From assembly GCA_016212965.1 (NCBI GenBank), contig JACRDA010000429.1, positions 1 to 47,992 of the forward strand: a stretch of 47,992 bases of DNA, written 5' to 3'. The notes beneath the pieces were generated by a model that saw only the letters and a program-made list of their open reading frames with translations, did no database searches and had not been told where the DNA came from. Origin of the DNA: Myxococcales bacterium (GTDB lineage: Bacteria; Myxococcota_A; Polyangia; Polyangiales; Polyangiaceae). Both the position numbers and the translations under genes were made by a program. Every line of letters begins with the position of its first letter. Within the stretch, counting starts at the first letter, position 1. Positions 18,422-27,267 of this stretch are shown here, piece by piece.

Positions 18422-19827
18422 GGCGGCACGCGCACCATCGGCGCGGGCACGGGCCCGACTGCCGGCCGCATCGCCACCACGACCGGCGGCTCTTCTGGCG
18501 CGTCTACCTGCACGGCATCGTGCTCATCTTGCTCGCGGGCGGGACGGCGATGGCGACCGCGTGGCTGTCGAACGCCTTCCCGAGCTGGCAGCGCATCGAG
18601 GAGCGCATCGCCGCCTTCGTGGTGCGCGAGCTCGGGCCCCTCGCCGGCGATCCGGCCGCGCTCGAGCGCCGGCTCGCCACCTGGCACGAGATCCTCGAGA
18701 TGGACCTCGCGGTGTACGATCGCGCGGGCCACCGGCTCGTCGCCATGGGCGCCGACCCGCCGCCAGCGCTCGATCCGCCGCCCGCCGAGGGCGCGTCGGT
18801 CCGGCGCCGCAGCCTCCGCGGCTACGATCTCGACTTGGATCGGTACGTCGTCGCCCGCGTGCTCGTACCCTTCGCCCCCGGTCGCGGTGCGCTCGTCGTC
18901 GGGGCCGTGCTCCTCGTCCTCGCGCTCGCGTCGGGGCCCCTCGCGCGCGCCATCACGCGGCCGCTCGAGCGGCTCACCGCCACGGCGCGGGCCTTCGGGC
19001 AGGGCGACCTCGCGGCGCGCACGGGCCTCGTGCGCCGCGACGAGGTCGGCGACCTGGCACGCGCCTTCGACGACATGGCCGGTCGCATCGAGGGGCTCGT
19101 GCGGAGCGAGAAGGAGCTCCTCGCCAACGTCTCGCACGAGCTCCGCACGCCGATGGCCCGGATCCGCGTCGCACTCGAGCTCTGCGAGGAGCCCGACACC
19201 GACGCCGACCAGATGCGCCGCCACCTCGCGGGCATCGGCGACGATCTCGCCGAACTCGAGCGCCTCGTGTCCGACGTGCTCACGGCCGCGCGCCTCGACG
19301 CCGGCAGCGGTGCCTTTCCCTTGCGGCGCGAGCTCGTCGATCTCGCCGCGGTCGTCGAGCAGGCGGCGCAGCGCTTCCTGCGCGACCACGCGAGCCACGA
19401 GCTCCGGGCGCCCGCTGCGACCTCGCCCGGTCCGAGCGCCACGGTGGACGGCGATCCCGTCCTCTTGCGCCGCGTGCTCGACAACCTGCTCGACAACGCC
19501 GCGAAGTTCGGCGAGCCGTCCGCCGGTCCGATCGAGCTCGCCCTCGGCCACGAGGCGGGCGAGGTGTGGGTGGAGGTGCGCGACCGGGGCATCGGCGTCG
19601 CCGACGAGGACGTCGCGCGCCTGTTCGACCCGTTCTTCCGCACCGATCGCAGCCGCGACCGGGGCACCGGGGGCGTCGGGCTCGGCCTCCACCTGTGCCG
19701 CCGCATCGCGGAGGCGCACGAGGGTCGCATGGCAGCGCAAGTCCGCGACGGCGGCGGCCTGTGCGTGCGCCTGAGCCTGCCCGCGGCGGCGGGCGTCCCG
19801 ACCTCGCGCGGCGCCGAGCGCGGCTGA
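18418..19827 (+). CDS. Sensor histidine kinase, partner of the upstream response regulator
   Basis: 469 residues from the GTG overlapping the regulator stop. The N-terminal cytoplasmic tail is unusual: seven His and many Arg in the first 24 residues. Membrane segments are about 31-52 (LHGIVLILLAGGTAMATAWL) and 157-176. The periplasmic sensor domain between them is about 100 residues. A HAMP domain (ITRPLERLTATARAFGQGDLAART) and DHp domain follow, with phosphorylated H240 in ANVSHELRTP. The ATPase domain has N box LLDNLLDNAAKFGE, G1 RDRGIGVADED, F box LFDPFFRTD and G2 GGVGLGLHLCRRI. All catalytic motifs are intact. Confidence 0.95.
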   Translation: MRRHAHHRRGHGPDCRPHRHHDRRLFWRVYLHGIVLILLAGGTAMATAWLSNAFPSWQRIEERIAAFVVRELGPLAGDPAALERRLATWHEILEMDLAVYDRAGHRLVAMGADPPPALDPPPAEGASVRRRSLRGYDLDLDRYVVARVLVPFAPGRGALVVGAVLLVLALASGPLARAITRPLERLTATARAFGQGDLAARTGLVRRDEVGDLARAFDDMAGRIEGLVRSEKELLANVSHELRTPMARIRVALELCEEPDTDADQMRRHLAGIGDDLAELERLVSDVLTAARLDAGSGAFPLRRELVDLAAVVEQAAQRFLRDHASHELRAPAATSPGPSATVDGDPVLLRRVLDNLLDNAAKFGEPSAGPIELALGHEAGEVWVEVRDRGIGVADEDVARLFDPFFRTDRSRDRGTGGVGLGLHLCRRIAEAHEGRMAAQVRDGGGLCVRLSLPAAAGVPTSRGAERG

Positions 19828-19843
19828 GGTGCGGGCGAGCAGC

Positions 19844-19871
19844 GCCCGGCCCGACCTCCCCGGGGCCGGGC
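19844..19871 (+). terminator. GC hairpin after the kinase gene
   Basis: Arms GCCCGGCCC (19844-19852) and GGGCCGGGC (19863-19871) are a perfect 9-bp pair with a 10-base loop, 16 bases after the kinase stop. No T-run follows directly, so it may act as a weak terminator or a processing barrier before the vWA gene. Confidence 0.45.
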
Positions 19872-19946
19872 ACGGGCACGAGAACCTTTTCGCGCGCGGC
19901 CCGTACAAGGCTCATCGCGCCCGGGCAGGCGCGCAGGGAGACGGGC

Positions 19947-21449
19947 ATGAAGATCGCCACGGTTGCACTCCTCGCCGGTACCGCGATGGGTCTCGCGAGC
20001 CTCACGGTCTGGGCACTGACCCCGGGAGCCACCGCGTACCGGACCGAGAGCGACGCGCTCGAGGCGCAGGCCCCCGCCGGACCGGAGCGCGACGCGGCGC
20101 TCGACACGACGGGCCGGCGCGCCCCCGCGGAATCGTGGAAGTTCTCGTCGGGCAGCACCCTGCGCGTCGAGGGCCGACTCGGCCACAGCGCCCTGCCCTC
20201 CGGCCGCGACAGCGAGAGCTACGTGTTCGTCGACGTGAGGGCCGAGACCGCCGGGGTCGCGACGACGCCCGCCCCGCTCAACCTCGCCATCGTCGTCGAT
20301 CGTTCGGGCTCGATGCGCGGCAAGCGCCTCGACAACGCCATCGCTGCGGCCAAGGGCACGCTCCGGCGCCTGCGCGAGGGCGACGTCGTCTCCGTCGTCT
20401 CCTTCGACTCGCGCGTCACCGAGGTCGTGCCGCCCACGCCCGTCGACGAGTCGAGCCGCGAGCGGCTCGTCGCGCGCATGGACAGCATCGTCCCGGGCGG
20501 CGAGACCTGCATCAGCTGCGGCCTCGAGAGCGCGATGAGCCTGCTCCGCGGCCGCGGCGACATGGTCAACCGCGTGCTCCTGCTCTCGGACGGCGACGCG
20601 ACCGAGGGCGTGCGCGACGTGCCGGGCCTGCGCGCCCTCGCCGGGCGCATGCGGGACATGGGCTCCACGGTCACCACCGTCGGCGTCGACGTCGAGTACA
20701 ACGAGCGCATCATGAGCGCCATCGCGCTCGAGTCGAACGGCCGCCACCACTTCGTGGCGAACGCCGCCGATCTGCCGCGCGTCTTCGACACCGAGCTCCA
20801 GAGCCTCGTGCGCACCGTGGCGAAGGACGCGGAGCTGCGCGTCACGCTCGCGCCGGGCGTCGAGCTCCTGCAGGTGTTCGACCGCACCTTCCGCCGCGAG
20901 GGCAGCGACCTCGTCGTGCCGCTCGGCGCTTTCACCGCCGCCGAGGACAAGACCCTGCTCGTGCGCGTGCGCGTGCCGCGCGGCATCGAGGGCGAGCGCG
21001 CCGTCGCGAGCGTGCGGCTCGGCTTCGACGATCTCGTGAGCCGCGGGCGCGGCAGCTGCGAGGGCGAGCTCGGCACACTGCTCACGAGCGACCCCGGGCG
21101 CGTCTCCTCGCTCGATTCCGTCGTCGCGGGCCGCCTCGGCCGCAGCACGACGGCCGCCAGCCTGAACAGCGCCAACGGCCTCTGGAACAAGGGGCAGCTC
21201 GCCGACGCGCGCCGCGAGCTCGAGCGCGCGCGCGGCGAGCTCGCAGCGCAGCGCAGCGCCGCGACCGCAGCCGCTCCGGGCGAGCTCAAGGCGCAGGTCG
21301 CCGAGGACTTCGACAAGCAGCTCGCCGCGCTCGACGACGCGGAGCAGGGCTTCGCGCCGGCCACCCCCGGAGCGCCCGCCCCCGCCGCCACGGCCGCCCC
21401 CGCCCAGGTCCGCTCGAACGCGAGCCGCGCGGTCGACCTCGCGTTCTAG
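19947..21449 (+). CDS. Secreted von Willebrand factor A domain protein
   Basis: 500 residues from ATG 19947 with AGGGAG 6 bases upstream. An N-terminal signal or anchor (IATVALLAGTAMGLASLTVWAL) is followed by a vWA domain with an intact metal site, D118-R-S-G-S122 in AIVVDRSGSMRG, and the later acidic LLLSDGDATEGV. A beta-sandwich section follows, and the C-terminus is a predicted helical region of Ala/Arg/Glu-rich sequence (about 410-475). A CISCGLES motif sits in the vWA domain. This layout resembles the YfbK/TerF-type vWA proteins of unknown function; a role in binding an envelope partner is inferred. Confidence 0.9.
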   Translation: MKIATVALLAGTAMGLASLTVWALTPGATAYRTESDALEAQAPAGPERDAALDTTGRRAPAESWKFSSGSTLRVEGRLGHSALPSGRDSESYVFVDVRAETAGVATTPAPLNLAIVVDRSGSMRGKRLDNAIAAAKGTLRRLREGDVVSVVSFDSRVTEVVPPTPVDESSRERLVARMDSIVPGGETCISCGLESAMSLLRGRGDMVNRVLLLSDGDATEGVRDVPGLRALAGRMRDMGSTVTTVGVDVEYNERIMSAIALESNGRHHFVANAADLPRVFDTELQSLVRTVAKDAELRVTLAPGVELLQVFDRTFRREGSDLVVPLGAFTAAEDKTLLVRVRVPRGIEGERAVASVRLGFDDLVSRGRGSCEGELGTLLTSDPGRVSSLDSVVAGRLGRSTTAASLNSANGLWNKGQLADARRELERARGELAAQRSAATAAAPGELKAQVAEDFDKQLAALDDAEQGFAPATPGAPAPAATAAPAQVRSNASRAVDLAF

Positions 21450-21517
21450 GGGGAAGCTCGCTGCGTCGGTACGTACGGGTCGAGGGGCCGAGGGGTCAAG
21501 GGTCGCCGGCTCGCTCT

Positions 21518-21658
21518 CTCCGTGTCGCGCTCCGTGACGCCGCGCCTCCCCAGAAAGAGACAACCACTGAGACACGGAGACACGGGAGAGCTGCACGGAG
21601 CCGGCGAGGTTCAGGGGCCCCTCCGTGTCACGCTCCGTGCTTCCGTGACTCCGTGGTT
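21518..21658. repeat. Intergenic repeat element with direct and inverted copies of a CTCCGTG-type motif
   Basis: CTCCGTGTCGCGCTCCGTG (21518-21536) recurs as CTCCGTGTCACGCTCCGTG (21621-21639), one mismatch in 19. In between, AACCACTGAGACACGGAGA and what follows (21562-21588) is an imperfect inverted copy of 21633-21658 (CTCCGTGCTTCCGTGACTCC and GTGGTT). The block is inside the 491-base gap between the two vWA genes and its composition differs from flanking codons. The motif has the look of the short dispersed palindromic repeats of other GC-rich bacteria. Confidence 0.6.
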
Positions 21659-21709
21659 CCGCTCGCTCGCTTCCGGGCGGATCGAGTCACTGCTTTGGCA
21701 AACCGGGCG

Positions 21710-21729
21710 GCTCGGCGCCCGCGCCGAGC
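21710..21729. other. Short perfect palindrome in the gap upstream of the FecR-VIT-vWA gene
   Basis: GCTCGGCGC and GCGCCGAGC flank two bases, giving a 9-bp perfect arm pair. The rest of the gap 21660-21940 shows nothing else I can name except a good ribosome binding site (AGGGGAA) before ATG 21941. Confidence 0.4.
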
Positions 21730-21940
21730 GCCGTGGTTCGCCTCGCTCGGCCTCTGGCGCCCGCAGGGCCGCGGTGAGCGCTCGCGCCGGCTCGGGCGAC
21801 GGCAAGCGGCGCCATGACCGGCCCGTGATGGTATCCTCGCCGAACCTTCACAGACTCGCAGCCGTCTTCGGACGTACCTCGAGTGTCAGGACGGAGCCGG
21901 GCGCGCCTTCGCGCGTTGCCTCCGGGCAGGGGAAGTCGTC

Positions 21941-24900
21941 ATGAACAAGAAGAAGTGGTTGCAGCGGGCCCTGCTCCTCGTGCTCGCGGCCGGGGCGTGC
22001 GTCGCGATCGTCGCGCTCACCCTGCAGGCCAAGAAGCCGGCACCCAAGGCGGCGACCGCCATCGAGGCGCGCCTCGAGCTCGCCGCAGGCGAGGTGACGG
22101 TCGATCAGGGCTCGGGGCCCGAGCGCGCCGTGAGCGGCACGCCGATCCACGCCGACGCGCGCGTGACGACCGGCAAGGGCGCCCGCGCGCTCGTGCGCCT
22201 GCCCGACGGGTCCTCCACCTTCCTGCGCGGCGGCAGCGCGATCCACATCGGCGCCGACGAACTCGCGCTCGAGAGCGGCGAGTACTGGCTCGACGCGCCC
22301 CCCGCCGAGCGCAAGCCCCTCGTGCACCGCGCGGGCGACATCACGCTGACGGCCGCCGAGGCGGGCCTCTCGTTCCGCCGCGACGGCACGCGCGTCACGG
22401 TCTACGTGGCGCGCGGCCGCGCGGTGGTCAGCTCCGGCAGCGGCCGGGTCGAGGTGAACGCCGGCGAGCGCGCCGTCGTCGAGGGCGACAAGAGCGAGGT
22501 CGCGCCGCTCGCGTTCTGGGAGGACTGGACGGGCGGCATGGCCGACTTCACGGCCCTCGGCGGCGCCATCGGCGAGGGCGCGGGCACGATCTACGGCGTC
22601 GATGTCGGCGCCTCGGCGGGCGCCTCGGCGCAGAAGCTCCAGGTGAGCCGCCAGGTCGTGCGGGCCGTCGTGCGCGAAGGGCTCGCCGAGACGGAGGTCG
22701 ATCAGACCTTCTTCAACCCGGGCGAACGGCCCGTCGAGGGCTGGTACTGGTTCACGCTGCCCGAGCGCGCCACCGTGACGGGCTTCGCCGTCGAGACCAA
22801 CGGCGAGCTCGTCGAGGGCGAGTTCGTCGAGCGCCGCGAGGCCGCTCAGAAGTACGGCGAGGCGAAGCAGACCGGCCACGCGCCGGCGCTGCTCGAGTGG
22901 GTCGACAACCAGAGCTACCGCGCGCGCATCTTCCCCGTGCCGGCCTCGGGCGCGCGGCGCGTCGTCCTGCGCTACATCGAGCTCGGCCCGATCGTCGACG
23001 GCAAGCTCCGCTACGTCTACCCGATGGGTCGTGGCGAGCCCACGCGCATCGGCGAGTTCTCGCTCTCGGTCGATCTCGGCGAGTCGGGCAAGAAGATGCA
23101 GACGGCCACCCTCGCCGACGCGCGCGTCGAGGACGGCGGTCGCCTCGTGACCATGCGCCGCAGCGGCTACACGCCGCGCGCCGACTTCCAGCTCGAGTCG
23201 TCCATGACCGAGGTGCGCCCGCCGCTCGTGCTGTCGCGCTTCCGCGCCGACGGCGAGTCGGCCGACTACGTCATGGCGCGCTACGTCCCCGACGTCGACT
23301 GGACGAAGATCCCCGAGACGCGCGCCGACGTCGTCGTCGTCGTCGACACCTCGGCGGCCGGCGACGAGGCGAGCCGGCAGCTCAAGACCGCCACGGCCGA
23401 GGCCATCCTGCGCGCCCTGTCCGAGGACGATCGCTTCGCGCTCGTCTCGCTCGACGTGGGCCCGACGGTGCTCCACCCGGACAAAGAGCTCGCCTCCGCC
23501 TCCGACAAGGAGATCGCGACGGCGCTCGAGCGCCTCGCCGAGCACTCGGCCGGTGGGGCGACCGACCTCGCGTCGTTCTTCGAGGTGGCGCTCGAGCGCG
23601 TGCACGGCGCCGAACAGCCCGCGGTCGTGTACGTCGGCGACGGCGTCGCGACCTCGGGTGAGATGACGGGCGAGCAGCTCGTCGAGCGCCTGCGGCGCGC
23701 GCTCTCGACCTCGCGCGCCCGGCTCTTCACGGTGGGCGTCGGCCCCGAGAGCGACCACGCGCTGCTGCGCGAGCTCGCCCGCGCCGGCGGCGGCGAGGCC
23801 CTGCGCGTGGACGGCGCCGGCGAGACCACGGCGCGCGCCCTCGAGCTCGCCGCAGCGCTCAAGGTGCCGACCATCACCGACTTCGAGCTCGATCTCGGCG
23901 CGGGCCTCGACGAGCCCTTCTACAGCGCCGCGGGCAAGATCTCGCGCGGCGGCGAGCTCGTCGTGCTCGCGCGTACGCACCACGACGTGCCGGACAAGGT
24001 GAAGGTGCGCGGCCGGCTCGGGGGCCAGGCCTTCGAAAAGGAGTACCAGGTCAAGAAGGACACGAGCGTGCTCACGACCTTCGTGCCCAAGCTCTGGGCA
24101 GCCGAGTACGTGCGGCGCCTGCTCGGCGCCTCGGCCGGGCCCGACAGCGAGCGCGGGCGCATCGCCGCGCTCGGCATGGAGTACGGCCTCATGACCCCGT
24201 TCACGAGCGTGCTCGCGCTCGAGAGCGAGTCCGCCTACGGCCGCATGGGCATCCCGCGGCGCTCCTCGCGCCTGCGCGGCGTGCGCCTCTCGGCGCTCGA
24301 GCCCGAGGACGAGCGCCGCATCGAGCGCGTGCTGTCGGCCGGCCCCATCCCGGCGAGCGGCTTCGGCTGCTCGCGCGACAAGGGCGGCAGCGCCGCGCGC
24401 GACGAGGAGCCCGCGGCCAAGGCGGCCGCGACCGGGCAAGCCCGCGCCGACAACAAGGAAGGCGGCTCGGGCAAGCGCGCGAACGAGCAGACCCCCGGCG
24501 GCGCAGCAGCACCGGCCGAGGAGAGCGAGGCGCCCCGCGCCGAGCCCGCTCGCCCGACCAGCGCGGCGACGGCGTACGCGCAGGCGTCGGCGGCGCCGGG
24601 CGACCCGCTCGGGGACCGCACGAGGGACACGGAGAAGGCGGGCTCCGGTCAGGACGCGCCACGGCCACCCCCGCCCGTGGCAGCGACCGCCGCGCCGCCG
24701 CGGCCGCAGGCCCCGCCCGCGCAGCCGCACGGCGGCGAGGCCGACGACAAGCAGAAGGGCGCCCAGGAGGTGGACATCGGCGGCCTCGTGACGAAGCCGC
24801 CCCTGCTCGCCGCCGCCAGGCCCTGGCAGCCCGAGCTCGCGACGTGCAGCGACGCGGCCGCGCGGCCGCTTGCCGAGCGCGTGCTGCTCTGGCGCAAGCG

Positions 24901-26113
24901 CCTCGCGACGGCGACGAGCGCCGAGGAGCTCCTGCAGCGCTACACGGCCGCCATGCGCGCCTGCGAGCTCAGCGACTGGCAGTCCGAGCGCACCTTCCTC
25001 GAGCTCCTGCAGGAGCGCATCAAGACGGCCTCGGATGCGACCATCGTGCTCGGGCGCTTCGCGGGCCGGCCCGACGTGCAGAAGTTCATCGCCAAGCTCA
25101 TCCTGCGGCGCGCGGTCGACCCCCTGCTCGTCGCCGCCGTCGAGCGCGTGGTGTTCGGCGGCACGGACTGGAACCGCGTCGACATCGCGTTGAGCGAGAT
25201 CGCCAAGCCCGAGGACCGCCTGGCGAAGCTGCGCGAGGCCGTCGCCAAGAATCCCGACGACCCGAACGGCGCCATCCGGCTCGTGCGCGTGCTCATCAAG
25301 CTCGGTCAGATGGACGAGGCGCTCGGCATCGGCCGCCGCCTGCGCGACCGGGGCTTGCTCACGCCGCGGCTCGCGGCCGAGCTCGGCGACCTGCTGACCC
25401 GCTCCGGCCACGAGGCCGAAGCGCAGCGCGTGTACTCCGAAATCGTCGAGTTCGACCCGCAGAACCTCGACTCGCGGCGCCTGCTCGGCGACATCTACCT
25501 CGGCCACGGCTGGTACGCGGCCGCGTACCGCCAGTTCCTCACGACGACCGAGCTCGCGCCCGACGACGCGCTCGGCTGGCTGCGGCTCGCCTCCGCGGCG
25601 GCGGGCGCCGGGCGGGTGGACGAGGCCCTGCGCCTCGAGCGCCGCGTCGCCGGCGCACAGGGCAGCCCCGGCCCGAACGATCCGCGCCTCTGGGCGCGCC
25701 TCGCGAGTGCCGCGCGTCTCGCGCGCCTCCTCGCCGACCCGCCGAAGGGCGCGGGCGAGAGCCTCGAGGCCATCAAGCGCAAGCTGAAGGAGCTGCAGCT
25801 CTTCCGCGGACCCGCGACGCTCGTGATCGTCACCTGGGAGAATCTCGCGAACGACTTCGCGATCGTGACCAGGGCCGGCGACAAGCCCGAGAGCGCGGGC
25901 GAGGCCACCGACGCCGCGCCGGCGGGCCTCTGGGCCGACCTCCTCGGCACGCCCGACGCCGAACGCCTGACCTTCGTCGCGCGCCTGCGCAGCGCACCCC
26001 GCGGCGACGCCGTGGGCCTCGTGCGCCACGACATCACCTGGGACGGCAAGGACTTCAAGGTCACGGTCCGCCGCGTGGAGCTCGCCGCCGAGAAGCTCGA
26101 CGTCACGCTGTGA
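21941..26113 (+). CDS. Large membrane-anchored FecR - VIT - vWA - TPR protein
   Basis: 1390 residues. An N-terminal membrane segment (about 7-28) is followed by a FecR-like domain (about 40-190; ARLELAAGEVTVDQGSG, RLPDGSSTFLRGGSAIHIG). A VIT domain (about 231-350) shows AETEVDQTFFNPGERPVEGW and QKYGEAKQTGHAPALLEW. A vWA domain (about 460-620) has a degenerate metal site, DTSAA (467-471), instead of DxSxS. Residues about 810-940 are Ala/Pro/Glu/Gly-rich linker. The C-terminal third is helical with TPR-type repeats (about 1100-1245; VLIKLGQMDEALGIGRRLRD, GDIYLGHGWYAAAYRQFLTT). VIT-vWA proteins resemble inter-alpha-trypsin inhibitor heavy chains and are common in myxobacteria and planctomycetes, with no known function. 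A scaffold or surface role is inferred. Confidence 0.92.
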   Translation: MNKKKWLQRALLLVLAAGACVAIVALTLQAKKPAPKAATAIEARLELAAGEVTVDQGSGPERAVSGTPIHADARVTTGKGARALVRLPDGSSTFLRGGSAIHIGADELALESGEYWLDAPPAERKPLVHRAGDITLTAAEAGLSFRRDGTRVTVYVARGRAVVSSGSGRVEVNAGERAVVEGDKSEVAPLAFWEDWTGGMADFTALGGAIGEGAGTIYGVDVGASAGASAQKLQVSRQVVRAVVREGLAETEVDQTFFNPGERPVEGWYWFTLPERATVTGFAVETNGELVEGEFVERREAAQKYGEAKQTGHAPALLEWVDNQSYRARIFPVPASGARRVVLRYIELGPIVDGKLRYVYPMGRGEPTRIGEFSLSVDLGESGKKMQTATLADARVEDGGRLVTMRRSGYTPRADFQLESSMTEVRPPLVLSRFRADGESADYVMARYVPDVDWTKIPETRADVVVVVDTSAAGDEASRQLKTATAEAILRALSEDDRFALVSLDVGPTVLHPDKELASASDKEIATALERLAEHSAGGATDLASFFEVALERVHGAEQPAVVYVGDGVATSGEMTGEQLVERLRRALSTSRARLFTVGVGPESDHALLRELARAGGGEALRVDGAGETTARALELAAALKVPTITDFELDLGAGLDEPFYSAAGKISRGGELVVLARTHHDVPDKVKVRGRLGGQAFEKEYQVKKDTSVLTTFVPKLWAAEYVRRLLGASAGPDSERGRIAALGMEYGLMTPFTSVLALESESAYGRMGIPRRSSRLRGVRLSALEPEDERRIERVLSAGPIPASGFGCSRDKGGSAARDEEPAAKAAATGQARADNKEGGSGKRANEQTPGGAAAPAEESEAPRAEPARPTSAATAYAQASAAPGDPLGDRTRDTEKAGSGQDAPRPPPPVAATAAPPRPQAPPAQPHGGEADDKQKGAQEVDIGGLVTKPPLLAAARPWQPELATCSDAAARPLAERVLLWRKRLATATSAEELLQRYTAAMRACELSDWQSERTFLELLQERIKTASDATIVLGRFAGRPDVQKFIAKLILRRAVDPLLVAAVERVVFGGTDWNRVDIALSEIAKPEDRLAKLREAVAKNPDDPNGAIRLVRVLIKLGQMDEALGIGRRLRDRGLLTPRLAAELGDLLTRSGHEAEAQRVYSEIVEFDPQNLDSRRLLGDIYLGHGWYAAAYRQFLTTTELAPDDALGWLRLASAAAGAGRVDEALRLERRVAGAQGSPGPNDPRLWARLASAARLARLLADPPKGAGESLEAIKRKLKELQLFRGPATLVIVTWENLANDFAIVTRAGDKPESAGEATDAAPAGLWADLLGTPDAERLTFVARLRSAPRGDAVGLVRHDITWDGKDFKVTVRRVELAAEKLDVTL

Positions 26114-26153
26114 CGCGTGGCGCCGGCTCGTGCGGCGGCGCCTCCGAACGACT

Positions 26154-26180
26154 GGGGCTCGGGCGCAGAGCCCGAGCCCC
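26154..26180. terminator. Bidirectional hairpin between convergent genes
   Basis: GGGGCTCGGGC (26154-26164) and GCCCGAGCCCC (26170-26180) form a perfect 11-bp stem with a 5-base loop. It lies exactly between the stop of the FecR-VIT-vWA gene (26113) and that of the diiron protein gene (26183), a typical shared terminator position. No long T-run is present. Confidence 0.65.
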
Positions 26181-26182
26181 TC

Positions 26183-27223
26183 TCAGGCCTGCGCGACCGG
26201 CGCCGCCCTCTCGCCGGCGAGGACGCCGCGCGCCGTCCGGATGGCGTGGGCGTTGTGCACGTCGAACTCCTGCGCGCCCGTCCCCTTCTGCACGGTCTTC
26301 CACGCCCGCCAGGCGGCGCGCAGGCGCTTGACGGCGCTGCCCTTCGTCTCCTCGGTCGGGAACATGACCTCGATGACGGCGTTGAGCGCCTGGGCGGGCA
26401 GCGTGCGCTCGGCGGGGATCTTGAGGGCATTGAAGCACTCGGCGAGGGCCGCGAGCTGCTTCTTGCGCCCGCGCTCGAGCAGGGCACGCGGGTCGACGCC
26501 GAGCACGGCGAGGTCCTTCTCGAGGACCTTGTTCTCCCACACCGCCCAGGCGAGCAGGCGCACCTGGAAGGTGAGGAGCGCGCCCACCTGCGCCTTCGTC
26601 ATGCCCTTGATGAGGCTCGGCAGGTACTGCATGCCGAGGCCCACGTGCCGCGCCTCGTCGCGCTCGTAGTAGGTCATGAGCTCGCACAGGACCGGCTCGA
26701 CGCCGGTCTCGCGCACCGTCTGGAAGACCGTGAGCGCGATGGGCTCGATCATGAGCTGCATGCCGAGCAGCTTGTAGGCGAGGTTCTTCGTGTCGAGCAC
26801 GAGGTCGAGCAGCGCCTGCGGCGCGCGATCGAGCCGCGCCGGCACGTAGTCGAGCGCCCGGAGGTAGTCGTACATCACGTAGAAGTGGCGCGCCTCGTCG
26901 TGGGCCTGGCTCGTCGCGGCCATCTTCGCCTCGAGCGGCGCGAGGCCGTCGGCGAGCTGCGCCGAGATCTTCCAGGCGGCGAGCTCGCCCCAGAGGATGA
27001 TGGCGAAGATGCGCTTCAGCGCCTCCTTCTTCTCGGGCGCCACGTGGATGCCGCCGTGCTTGTCGACGAGCATCTTCAGGATGTCCTTGCCGTCCCAGGC
27101 CATTTCCTGGCCGCGGTGGTAGATGCTCTCGCACTTCACGAGGCGCTTGGCCTCGTCGGCGCTCTGCTCGAGCGCGAACATGTCGTAGCGGATCTCGGTC
27201 TTGCCAAAGCCTGCGATGCCCAT
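26183..27223 (-). CDS. Ferritin-like diiron carboxylate protein, unknown substrate
   Basis: 346 all-helical residues. Candidate iron ligands follow the E ... ExxH ... E ... ExxH pattern: E80 (ILWGELAAW), E110xxH113 (AHDEARHF), E160 (MIEPIAL) and E190xxH193 (ERDEARHVGLG). This pattern is shared by ribonucleotide reductase R2-like, AurF-like and acyl-desaturase-like proteins, so an oxidase or oxygenase on a lipid or other hydrophobic compound is plausible. A Shine-Dalgarno AGGAG precedes the ATG. It is the second gene of an operon behind a TetR regulator (44 bases), which suggests it is induced when the TetR protein binds its ligand. Confidence 0.88.
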   Translation of the reverse strand: MGIAGFGKTEIRYDMFALEQSADEAKRLVKCESIYHRGQEMAWDGKDILKMLVDKHGGIHVAPEKKEALKRIFAIILWGELAAWKISAQLADGLAPLEAKMAATSQAHDEARHFYVMYDYLRALDYVPARLDRAPQALLDLVLDTKNLAYKLLGMQLMIEPIALTVFQTVRETGVEPVLCELMTYYERDEARHVGLGMQYLPSLIKGMTKAQVGALLTFQVRLLAWAVWENKVLEKDLAVLGVDPRALLERGRKKQLAALAECFNALKIPAERTLPAQALNAVIEVMFPTEETKGSAVKRLRAAWRAWKTVQKGTGAQEFDVHNAHAIRTARGVLAGERAAPVAQA

Positions 27224-27267
27224 GACGACTCCTGACTCGTTCCTCGCGCGCCGCGGCTGCGGTGCGC

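Noticed and set aside
21848..26029. A minus-strand open frame of about 1390 codons opposite the FecR-VIT-vWA gene
   Set aside because: Antisense frames stay open in very GC-rich DNA; its translation is Arg/Ala/Glu/His-rich with no family motif, while the plus strand encodes clear domains.
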